Positions 36,901-46,776 of a stretch of 47,510 bases of DNA are shown in pieces. Source of the DNA: Ceraceosorus guamensis. Taxonomy: Eukaryota; Basidiomycota; Exobasidiomycetes; Ceraceosorales; Ceraceosoraceae. Numbering within the stretch: the stretch's first letter is position 1; every line of letters starts with the position of its first letter. Under the pieces are notes generated by a model that was not told the origin of the DNA, did not search any database, and saw only the letters and a list, made by a program, of their open reading frames with translations. The translations under genes and the position numbers were made by a program. The stretch is from the NCBI RefSeq assembly GCF_003144195.1, contig NW_020290104.1:1-47510 (forward strand). Reading direction: 5' to 3'.

Positions 36901-39708
36901 GTTGAGAGTATATCGAGTGGATGGACACGCGCCGCAAAGGGTGCAACTAGCGCAGGGTTCTGCGCTTGGGGCCAACAAGTACACGTGCGTTTCGTTGTTG
37001 CGGGATGAGAGGGCGCAATTAACGCTCGAGCCGCTGCGGATGCAAGAGGAGCCAAAGCTTGTACAGGAGACCGGCTCGGCGACGGCGGTGCAGAGCCCTA
37101 CGACACGGCGCAAAACGCTTCGCAACGAGGAGGAAGAGGATGAAGAGATCGACTATGGGGAGGAGGAGGAGGAGGAGGAGGAGGAGGAGGAGGAGGAGGA
37201 AGGGGGCGACGTGCGGACGACCACTACGCCGGCACGGGTGGTTGAGAAAAGCGCACGGTCAGACGATCAGACGTCCTCGTCGAAAGCTGCGACTATTTGG
37301 CTTTCGCTTGTTGATAACGACGGCCGCGTGCATGTGAGTATCCTTTGCTTCTGTCTCTGTCGGGGTCCAGACCCGCTTCAAACGGAGTCCAATAGCGAAT
37401 GGTCTGGTGACCATCGTCCTTTCATCCTTGCCCCGTGCAGATCTGCGTACTTCCCTCTTTAGAAATCGTCTGGTCCTCCAACTCTATCCTCGCGTTGCCA
37501 CAACGATTGTCCCACACGCTCGATGATGCCTCCTCGACCGAAGATGAGGGTCTATACGTCATCCAGGCGCTGCTGTGTCACATCGGCGATGCGTTGCATC
37601 TGGCGGTACGTAGGGAGTCATATCAAGGTCCAAAGAAGTTTGGCTGAGCTGAAATTCCACCTCGACGCATCCCTTCAGGCATCCTTCAACAACGGTCTCA
37701 TCGTCGTCTATGAGGCAAACACGAGCGGTGCAGCGCAATCCCGGTTGCAAGTGATCTTCAACAAGATTTTTGCGCGTCAAATCACCTCGACGGAAGTAGC
37801 TGGTCCGGCGGTCGATGGCGAAGTGGCCACTTTGGCAGCTTCGCTCACCCCACTCGACCGCTTTGCGGCATTTGAAGACGCATCGGTATTTGTGGGAGGT
37901 GAAGAGTCTGGATGGATCGCCAAGTGCGAGACCGGGCCTTTGGTCTTTTTCCCGACGCATGAGGGCGGATTGCATAGTTGTGCTGCCTTGAGAGCACAGC
38001 GCGGCATCTCGACCTTCACTTTGTCTCCTCAGCGTTTCTTGTTCACTCAATTCGACATGGTGAGTTGCGGTGTGCCAGTGCACGCCCCCCACTCCTTCAT
38101 CAGCCCACACTGATCGTCGACTTGTGTTCCTGCTGCGCCCGCACAGGTGTGCTCGGCAGAGATGCCCGACTTGCGGTACGACCTCGAAATACCTTACAAG
38201 CTTCTTCCATCTGATCGAACCTACACAAGATTGGCCCCCCATGAGCCCACTGGAACGTTCGTCGTAGCTTCCGAATCGCCGCAGCCCTTTGTCCTTTTCG
38301 ATCCGGAGGACCAGAGCGTGGTGCAGGATCCTAGCAGTGCGTTGTTCACCTTCGTTCGGATCAGCACTTGCGCATCTTTTGACACCCCTCATTCGCTCCG
38401 ATGTCGTCTTCCTGCAGTCGACCCTACGCCAGCTTACATTGCGCGCGGATCTTTGGAGCTCTTCGTGCCGGGCATCGAAGAGCCAATCGATGGGTGAGTG
38501 TGGTGCAAGGCGATCCCAGAGCGAGCAGAGACCCCCTCCCCCCCTCGGCGCTCTTCGCTTGCTGAACGCGCCACCACTGTCTCGTATCGCACTCCCAGAT
38601 TCGAATTCGGACAGTGCGAAGTGGTTTGTGCTGTGGAGCTCGTCACGCTCAAATCTATAGGCACGCTTTCGGGAACCAAAGATTACTTGGCTGTGGGCAC
38701 GATGATTTCTCACGGAGAGGACCGACCGGCAAGAGGCAATGTGAGTATCTTGTTCGAATGCTTTCGCAATCCCAGATGCTACTTTGCTCAGACTCGAGAC
38801 TCCTTCAAACGGGGCCTGCTGCACGACGTCCAGACATACATTTTCGACGTGGTCGAGGTGGTGCCAGATCCGGCAGACCCGCTGGCCAAGTACCGCTTGA
38901 GAATGTTGTACAAGGAGGACGCCAAAGCGCCCATCACGTGCATCACCGACATGAACGGTTATCTCGTCGTGGCCATGGGCCAAAAGGTGCGCAACAGAAA
39001 TTTGCTTTTTGGACCCAGCGCAATGTCCGTTTCTGGGTGGGTATGCTGATCGAACGTGCTCCTCGAAACCGCTCCCACAATGCTCTGCAGCTCTTTGTAC
39101 GCTCATTGGAGAACGACGAGTGGCTCGTGTCCATCGCATTCTTGGATATTCCTTTCCAAACGACGACGCTACGAAGGCTCAACAACTTCATCCTGCTAAG
39201 CGACGTGCACAACAGCGTTTGGTTCATTGCTTTTCAGGTTCGTAAAGTTCCTTTCGATGCGTCTCGCAAAGTCGTCTCGTCGCTCATCGGATCCGAGTCC
39301 AACGTGATGTTCACGAACCGTTTGCAGGAATCGCCATACCGATTGACCGTGCTCGGCAAAGACTTTCACACCTTTTCAACGACGTGCTCCGACTTTCTTC
39401 TCGATGGACCGGAAATGTCCATCGTTGCCGCGTCGACGGACAAGGTGCTCAGGCTCTACGACTACGCGCCTACAGGTGAATGCGATGTGATTTTGCGCCG
39501 ATAGCATTGCCGTCATCCATTTGACCTTTTGCTCATTCACCACCATCCACAGCTATAGCGAGCCAAGGTGGACTCAAGCTGCTTTTGCGCACAGAGTACC
39601 AAATCAATTCGGAAGTGGACTGCATCCTCATGATCCCGGGCGCCGCTCCCGAACATGGAGGCTTCTCGCTTCAGTCCGAACTCATCCTGGGTGAGTCGAG
39701 CGCGCGCG

Positions 39709-39779
<71 letters not shown>

Positions 39780-40289
39780 ATCTTCCTCGACCTTCGACAC
39801 AGGCCGTCTCATCCACTCCGCCCTTCTTCCAAACGCGCAGGTCTTATGAACGGCGGTGTGCACAGTCTTGTGCCTGTGGAAGAGCACGTGTACCATCGCT
39901 TGCAGCTCTTGCAAAGTCAAATGGTACGAAACGTGCAGCATTTTGCCGGTCTGAATCCGCGCGGACATCGGTGAGCGTGGCCGAGAGAGAGAATGCGGGC
40001 AGCCAGCAAGCGCGACAACAGCAATACGCTGACGCTCTCGAGCGTCCCCCGACCGCGACCGCCCCCCGCCCACTGGCCTCTTTTCTTCAGGTCCGTCCGC
40101 AACGATCACACTTCGCGACCCCTTGCAAAGGGCATACTGGACGGTCTGCTCTTGTCCACCTTTGAAAAGCTGTCTCGGCCCAAGATGGAGGAGTTGGTTG
40201 GCCTGCTGCAAGGTGCGATGGGCAGAGATGGACCGGATCAGGCATTGAGGGATCTTGCTGCGCTCAGAAATCACTGGGGCTCCGCCTAA
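33941..40289 (+). CDS. CFT1: CPSF160/Cft1, pre-mRNA cleavage-polyadenylation subunit
   Basis: Exons: 33941-34123, 34345-34503, 34622-34702, 34793-35139, 35249-35982, 36063-37333, 37441-37605, 37679-38059, 38147-38493, 38599-38740, 38834-38986, 39091-39475, 39553-39690, 39841-39970, 40091-40289; 1604 aa. Seen: VMGLGAVDA, an FVLDLAKLL segment, TGRLNEKRDTCVLHLLTLDL across intron 4, PCPANLGGGVLLVSPCALMH, SGLWTLPI, GTKDYLAVGT, SVWFIAFQ, YRLTVLGKD, LVRNVQ-like VRNVQHFAGLNPRGHR and SRPLAKGILDGLLL. These are the beta-propeller and CPSF-A blocks of Cft1/CPSF160. Known: it scaffolds the polyadenylation factor with Pfs2/WDR33 and Ysh1. An acidic Glu run (37158-37201) lies in a loop. Within exon 12, 39238-39327 is probably a stop-free 90-nt intron, giving 1574 aa. 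Around 36329-36459 the junction is unresolved. The 3' end may overlap the MED13 coding end. Confidence 0.95.
37158..37201 (+). repeat. GGA repeat encoding poly-Glu in CFT1
   Basis: A GGA/GAG trinucleotide run encodes about 15 Glu residues, extending an acidic segment that starts at EEEEDEEIDYGEEE. It is probably a disordered propeller loop. Confidence 0.95.
39709..39779 (+). repeat. 71-nt poly(C) tract in CFT1 intron
   Basis: An uninterrupted cytosine run in the 150-nt intron 39691-39840, starting 18 nt after the GTGAGT donor. It is the longest homopolymer in the window. Its exact length is likely uncertain in assembly and variable between strains. Confidence 0.95.
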
Positions 40290-40391
40290 GCACTAGCACG
40301 CTCCTGCACAGAAATGAACATGATGTCGTTGCGGACGCTTCTGCGCATGCATTACTCTTCTGCGCATGCACTACTCTGGCGAACGGCGCAA

Positions 40392-40426
<35 letters not shown>
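40392..40426 (-). repeat. 35-nt poly(C) tract (minus sense) at CFT1/MED13 junction
   Basis: Guanine on the plus strand, cytosine in the MED13 sense. It lies 102 nt after the CFT1 stop and either inside a last MED13 intron (40443-40304) or just past the MED13 stop codon at 40440. Confidence 0.9.
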
Positions 40427-40428
<2 letters not shown>

Positions 40429-40439
40429 TGGCGATGTGC

Positions 40440-43400
40440 TTACCGTGGAAAGTGGTTCGTCTCGAAGCCTGGTCTGACTGCCAAGAGTACGCCGATGGGC
40501 CACGGCAGATTGTTGTCCAAGCCGAAGCGCTCTTTGCCGAGCACTGTCAAGTTGAAGAGTGCGCGCGTAACGTCTTGTAGATGCTCCCGCAACGTGGACA
40601 AGTGCGAACCCCCTTCTTCGGCTCGATCGTCGCGCGATGCCGCGACGAGATGCAGCCACAAGACGTGTGGCGGGCCATGGACGTGGAGAGAGTCTCTACA
40701 GTCTGAGCGAGAACGCGCATAGGAAGCTGCCTCGCGCGATCGCACGGGTGCCAAAGAGCAAGAGGGAAGGGATTCGCGCGGAACGTGCACGATGAGGGAG
40801 CTTGCGAGGCTCAGAGGCCAGCAGCTGGGTGCGTCTAGCTCGTCGAAGAGCGACGCATCGCATTCTTCGCCCTCCTCCTCCACGGCTGCCTCTTCGTCTT
40901 CGTACGCAACGGGAACCGGCTCAGCCAGAGATATACTGAAGGCTGATGAAGAGGCATCGAGCAGCACTTGAGATGGCAAATCGCTCCGCGTAGGCACAGC
41001 TTGAGGGTGCGATAGAAATGCGAGCGCTCCTCCGCCAACGACGTCAATATTCGCAAATTTCCCAATCATCAGCGAGGAAAAGGTATCGGCGCAGACGACG
41101 GTCAAGTCTAGCGCTGGATGAGCCAAAATTTCTTCGTGCCAGACTGTGAGGGGGGGGGGGGGGGGGGGGGCACAAGTTCCGCAGCGTCAGCCTATGGAAA
41201 TCTCCAGTGAAGAAGAAGGAAGAGGACGGCGCTCACCTGCTGACTCGGTCGCCGTCATGGGGCCAGATTTGCAAATGACCAGTCGAAATTGGGCGCTTGC
41301 GCGTCGTGTGAAAGCCAAAGCAGCTTTGAGCACGCCTGCAATATCAGCGCGCACACCCGAGCTCCTGAAGCCCGTGATATCGCTGTCCATGCCTCGTTCG
41401 TCGATCATCGAGACGAGAACGCTGGCTCCCTTTGCACCTTGAACTTCGTTCGAGTAGTCGCGAAATGTGTGGCCAGAGACGTCGTAGCCCACGTAGAGCA
41501 CCATTCCTCTCTCCAAGGGGTTCGTTGCTGCCGTTGGAGCCTCGAGGGAGAATTTTGTCCTTCTTGCAGAGTCCTCACCGATCGAAGGAGCGCACAGGGT
41601 AAAAGAAGGAAGCTGCACAAGAGGCGCATCCTCGATTGCTTCAAGACCTCGTGGACCCAAGTGTGATGGAGGACAAGGACGAGCAGGATCTGCAGCTAGT
41701 CTCACCTCGTCGTATATGGCCAGCACGAAGCGTCTGAGATCGGCCGCAAGCATGCCATTCAGCGGCCAGCTCGTCGTCGCAGCAGGGCTCATGATCGACC
41801 AAGGCAAAGGTCGGATGGTGATGTGTGCTCCGATCACGCCCAACGTCTTTCGAGCGAGAGAACGCAATTCTTCTTGGAGTCGGATCAGGATGGTCCAAGG
41901 GACCGGCCAGCCAGGTTGGCCAACAAGGTAAACGACAGCGTACCGACCGCGCACCAGAGCGCTCTTGACGGTGGTGAAGAGCGAGAGGAGCGTATCGCTC
42001 CATGTCTCTTTAGCGAGAAAAGGCCGAACGCAATGCAAGTCAGCGCTATCATCCGTCAGCTCGCTGCTTGCTTGGCGCGCATCATCTCACCTTCGTCTTG
42101 CGCGACAGCGTGAATGGCGTACGCGAGACCGACCTGGGAAGTACCAAAAGCGATGGCATGTTCCGAATCCGCCTCATGCGTTCCCAAGCCCATGCGCTTG
42201 CGTGTTCGAAGAGGTGTCGCATCAGCACAAGCCCCCCATGCAGCGGCATACGCGCAACCGCGCCACTCACTTCAAACGTCGAGCCGACCTGCTTCAGCCA
42301 TCTGCCAAGGTCATCTACCCTGCTCTGTTCCACGCCTCCAGGGTACAAGACGAACGCAGCGACGTGTTTTGGTCCACCAGCAGGGCTCAAGTTCAACTTC
42401 TGCCAGAAGCGCAGAGCAGTGGGGAGCGCCTTGACGATGACTCCCTGACATCCCACCGATATGCGCGGCGGCTCCAAATTCGTAACGTCGTTTGGGTGCA
42501 AGCCGTCTCTTGCACACATCGAGTCCACGGTGGACGCGGAGCCCAGCAGGTCCATCATGCCCGTAAAGGCATCTCGCAGTTCGGCTGGAGAAGCGTTGCG
42601 CGTCGTTTGCGCATCGGTCCTCAGATGGATCACGTGCCGCATCTGCGGATTGTAAGCTAGCCATTTGGCCAGCTCAAAGAGAAGACGCTCCCTCTCCGCT
42701 TCGCTGTCCGCAGGTCGTGGCAACGTCTCGTCGTCTGAAGTGTCAGAGGATGAAGAGTCTGGCGGCGGAGTTGGTGGGGCGAGAAAATTGGACATGAAAG
42801 GCGCTTCGCTTGAAGCATTGGCAGCTCTGGAGCAGGCATCATTCGCAGCGGAAGCGTCGTTCAGCTCGTCTGTGCAGTTGGCCAACAGCACATTTCGCTC
42901 CGGCGCCAAGCCTAGCACTTTTTTGCTATTGACGAAACACTGCTCCATCATTTCATCGTCTTCTTCTTGCAGCCTCAGCGTCGCATCATCCTCATCAGCG
43001 CTCTCGCTTTCCATCGAGTCCACCTCGCTCACATCCGTCGTGTCGAGCTCGCTGAACGCATCTTCGATATCCACGGAAACGTTGGAAGCGCGCGAATTAC
43101 CCAGCCTCGCTTTGTGCAATGCAGACAGTGTAAGAGGATGTCGCACAGTCGGGCCATCTTCGGTGCCCGCGGGTGGTCTCCACTCCTTGACGTTCTTGAG
43201 CCACACAGCTCTGCTGCCCGAGGGATCTCTTCGTCGTCTAGAGCCGACCGGCCCTTCCATTACCGAAGCAGAGGCAATCTCCTCATCCGCGCTGCCACTC
43301 CGTGCATGCTTCCTGCTGACGGGCAGAGCAAACTTGCCAGCATCGTACTTGGATCCCAAATCTCTCAGCCCGCGTGCCGGTCGTGCCAGGCCTTTTGCAG

Positions 43401-46400
43401 CGGCAGCAGCAGCCGAGTCCGCTAGGGAGAGGATTCGAGTCGTCGAGTCCGCCATCGGCGAGTACGGCACGCTCTGCTGAGATATCCATACTTGCTCTTC
43501 CAAACGTTCCTCGTGCGCACCAGCACCCGCAAGCGCTGCGCCGTCCCGCGCACCGGCAAATCCTTCAGTCTCACCGACGACCTGCACATGGTCCGTCATT
43601 TCCTGTCCGGGCGAAAATGGCGTTCTGGGCGTCTTGCCGATCAAGCTGGGCATGGTGGGAGAGCTAGCGCTGAAGAAGCTGCTAGGTGTAAAGCCAGGGA
43701 GAGAAGGCGGATCAGGAACGACGCCTGTAGTGCTGCTGCTGCTGCTGCTCATCTGCGCAAGATTCGAACTTTCTCGCGTCTGCGCATCTGGCACGGTCGC
43801 TGGCCGCTGCTCTACTGGACGCGTCTCGGTGGCGAGATCATTCGTCATGCTTGCATCGACGACGTCCACGCCTTCTCCAGCGACATTGCCATCGTTGAAG
43901 AAATCAAAGTCGTCTTCCGTGATCAATCCGTACGCCATATCCGCCTCCTCTTCTTTGTTCTTGCCGGAAGCTGAGAGTGGCATTTCAGCCGAGGCATTGC
44001 CAGTCGACAAGTCGGCGAATTGAAAGGAAGGTGGGGAAGGGGCAGCATGGGCCGGCACTGTGGAGACGTTTGCATCTTTCGGATGGCCAGATCGCTCCGC
44101 GTCGAGGGCGGCCACATGCGTGGCCGTTTCTTTCCCTTGCAAATTCGATCCATGCTCGTCCTCACCCCACAGATCGTCCGCGTCTTGCGCTTTGTCGGAC
44201 TCTGATGAGCTCGACGCGTCCTGCGATTGCTCTGCTCCCGTACTCATCGCTCCCACATGCTCATCCCCCGAGGGCGTCATCGTCGCTTCTGCGCGAGCCG
44301 TTCGTCTAGGCACACCCTGTCCCTCTTTCGGCGTGTTCGTGCTCTCCAAGCTCCCCGCCGGCGTTCTTTCCTGCTCCACATTTGCGTTTGCACTCGCCTG
44401 CACCTGCGCCAGGGCTCGTTCTCTGAGCGCACATTGCGCAAGTTTGACTACGTCCCGCAGGGGTCTGAAGGGTAGATTGAGTCCTTCGTACAGATTGTGC
44501 TTGCGAGTGCGTAAAGGTGCAGCGCAACCTCTTTCCCATCCTCGACTTGGCAGGAGCACCAGTCGTGCGGGATAGATGAAGCGTTGCTGCTGGGATGCTT
44601 CGTTCGCTGTGGAAACGTCGTGCGCGATCGTCCCATCGCACACGACCCACGCGTGCAAATCTTCCGCCCTCATACAGACTCCCGAGTCTCTCAAAGCGCG
44701 TCTCATGCCCTCTCTCACGCTCTCTTTGATTCCTTCAGCTCCCCTCACCTGCACAAACTTTGCCTTTGTTCCCAGCGGCAGCAATCTGACCTCATCTCCA
44801 CTTTTGAGCTCCTGTACGGGCGCGGAGCACAGATCGGTAGCCGTCGGCTGAACGTTCAACACGAAGGCGTCTGGGGTCAAGGCGATGCGAAGCCGAAGAC
44901 AGACCAGCGCTCTTGGTTGGTGGGGCGCTCCGAGAGAATGTCGATCGGGCGCGTTGGGGAGGAGCAAGATGGAGCTGGCAAATGGCGTAGCGGTGTGCGT
45001 CCTCCTTGTGCCCAAGCCATTGCTCCAACGCGGGTCGCTTTGCGCAGCAGCAGCAGCATCCATTTTGACCTCGTTCGACGACTCTTCCGCCTCCTCTTCT
45101 CCCTCTTCGCGCTCCACCTCTTCTTTAGCAGCACCGCGCGCACTCTCATTCAGCTTCGTCTCCTCCTCCTCCTCCTCCTGCTCCACACTGCTGGCTCGCT
45201 CCATCCCTTGTACCAATCCTTGGAAACTCTGCAGGGCGCACCACTGAAACACTGCTCTCTTCTGCAGCGCCCGGAGGAGCAAAGACACCTGCAGGCGCAA
45301 TTCAGGCTTGATGGACCGCGCACGCGCACGCGCACGCGCACGCGCACACATCGCGCCTTCTGTAGCTGTTTGCACCTGCGCGACGGGGTCGTAAACGTCG
45401 GACAGCTGAAAAGTGCCTCGACGGATGATGTGCAAGTCGTCGAGAACGGAGGTGGTGCTGCGCGCAGTCGTATCCGTCGAATGCTGCGCAGCATCATCCG
45501 TTTTTAACAATTCAAAGGTCCAAAGCGCAGAGCATACGAGCGTGCTCGACTTTGACTGTTCTTGTGATCGTCGCTGATCCCTCTCATCCTCGAGCGTATG
45601 CGCTGCTGCGCTCGAATCAGCATCCGCAGAAGCAGACTGCTGTCCTCGCCGCCGCTGCTGCTGCTGCGTCGACCTCCTCTTCCACTGCAGCTCAGCCACT
45701 GTGCCACTGATCAGCTCGCTCAGCAACTGCTCCCTCGATGCTTCGCGCTCGACGGTCGGATCGAATGCGGCGTTGCAGGCTGCTACGAGGCTGCTGTAAG
45801 CTCGGATGAGCTTCTCGGCTTGTGCTGTAGCCGCGTCCGAGTGAGCAGTGCCAGTGCCAGTGCCGGTGCCGGTGCCGGTGCCGGTGCGTAGCGGGACGGA
45901 GGACGTCTCGGTCTCGCGCGTGTTCGTCTCTTGCGATCCAGTCAATGTCGATGACGATGTCTCGCGTGGCTCATCCCCTTTCGACATTCTCGCATCTCCA
46001 TCAGCCTCGACGCTGGCACCCGCACCCGCACCCGCACCCGCACCCGCACTGGCACTGGCACTGGCACTGGCACTGGCACTGGCACTGGCACTGGCACTGC
46101 TGGGCAGCTTGTCATCCCGCACCACGTACCGACTCCACCTGACGCGCAGTCCGTACGGCAGAGGTAGCTGCGCGAACCCCATCATCGCATCTCGCGGCAG
46201 ATTGCCGAGCAGTGCGGATGCGGATGCGGATGCGGATGCGGATGCGCTGCTGCTGCCCGAAGCGGAGCCATACGACGATCGACTTGTCTGCTGAGCGCCC
46301 GACTGCGAGTGGGAGTGGGAGTGGGAGTGCGAGTGCGAGTGCGAAGGTCCGTGCGGGAGGGAAGCAGTAGCAGTAGCGGCAGCGGCAGCGTATGCTTGCG

Positions 46401-46776
46401 CGGGCTGATATGGATGCGATGCAGCGCCATCGTTGCTTCTCGTCCAAGCCTGCTTAGCACCAGCGCCAGAGCCAGAGCCAGAGCCAGCGCCAGCACCAGA
46501 GCCAGCACCAGCACCCTCCCACGAGCCCATTCTCATCTCGTACTCTGTCGATCTATGCTGATGTTGAGGCGTCGAATGCTGCTGCTGTTGTATGGTGTGC
46601 GGCCGAGCGAGCGAGTGTCGACTCGGACCCGCTGTTGCGTTGGTATCGAGTGTCGACTTGGAGCTTTGCCAAGCTTGAGCAGTCGATGATCCGGCGACGT
46701 TGCCCGTGCCCGTGCCCGTGCCCGTACCGCTGCCTGATGCTGCTGCTGGACGAGCAGGCAGGCCGTGAGGTCTCAT
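40440..46776 (-). CDS. MED13: Mediator CDK8-module subunit Med13
   Basis: Exons on the minus strand are 46776-42271, 42196-42091, 42007-41237 and 41143-40440, giving 2028 aa. Seen: a repeat-rich N-terminus, LPYGLRVRWSRYVVRDDKL (about 202), LDDLHIIRRGTFQLSDVYDP (about 442), the Med13 signature ITEDDFDFFND (about 951), a KYDAGKFALP block, and a C-terminal MID/PIWI-like region from ISVGCQGVIVKALPTALRFW (about 1432) through TFERMGLGTHEADSE, ETWSDTLLSLF and LPWPIGVLLAV. Known: Med13 links the Cdk8 kinase module to core Mediator and is mainly repressive. Intron 1 (42270-42197, 74 nt) is needed to give FERMGLGTH; reading through it keeps an open frame but loses the PIWI continuation. The start at 46776 is the first ATG before recognisable sequence; the frame upstream starts at a GTG. 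An alternative last exon (40303-40264), spliced from 40444, would give 2040 aa and overlap CFT1 by 26 nt. Confidence 0.93.
41150..41170 (-). repeat. 21-nt poly(C) polypyrimidine tract in MED13 intron
   Basis: In the MED13 sense the run is cytosine and ends 6 nt before the intron's last base (41144), leaving only TCACAG, so it occupies the normal polypyrimidine-tract position of intron 41236-41144. Confidence 0.92.
45849..45890 (-). repeat. hexamer repeat encoding Gly-Thr in MED13
   Basis: GTGCCA/GTGCCG units on the plus strand are read on the minus strand as alternating Gly and Thr codons in the disordered N-terminal part of MED13. Confidence 0.85.
46015..46099 (-). repeat. two abutting hexamer repeats in MED13
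   Basis: ACCCGC units followed by ACTGGC units; in the MED13 frame they encode alternating Ser-Ala and then Gly-Ala, within the disordered N-terminal region. Confidence 0.9.
46216..46245 (-). repeat. (GGATGC)5 repeat encoding Ser-Ala in MED13
   Basis: Five perfect GGATGC units, the reverse complement of the GCATCC hexamer found in YAF9, the SNAP43-like gene and SWA2; here it is read as Ser-Ala. Confidence 0.92.

Noticed and set aside
37559-39139. 526-codon open frame on the minus strand
   Set aside because: It lies wholly antisense to CFT1 exons 7-12, starts without a domain, and its composition is what GC-rich third positions of CFT1 produce. No family resemblance.
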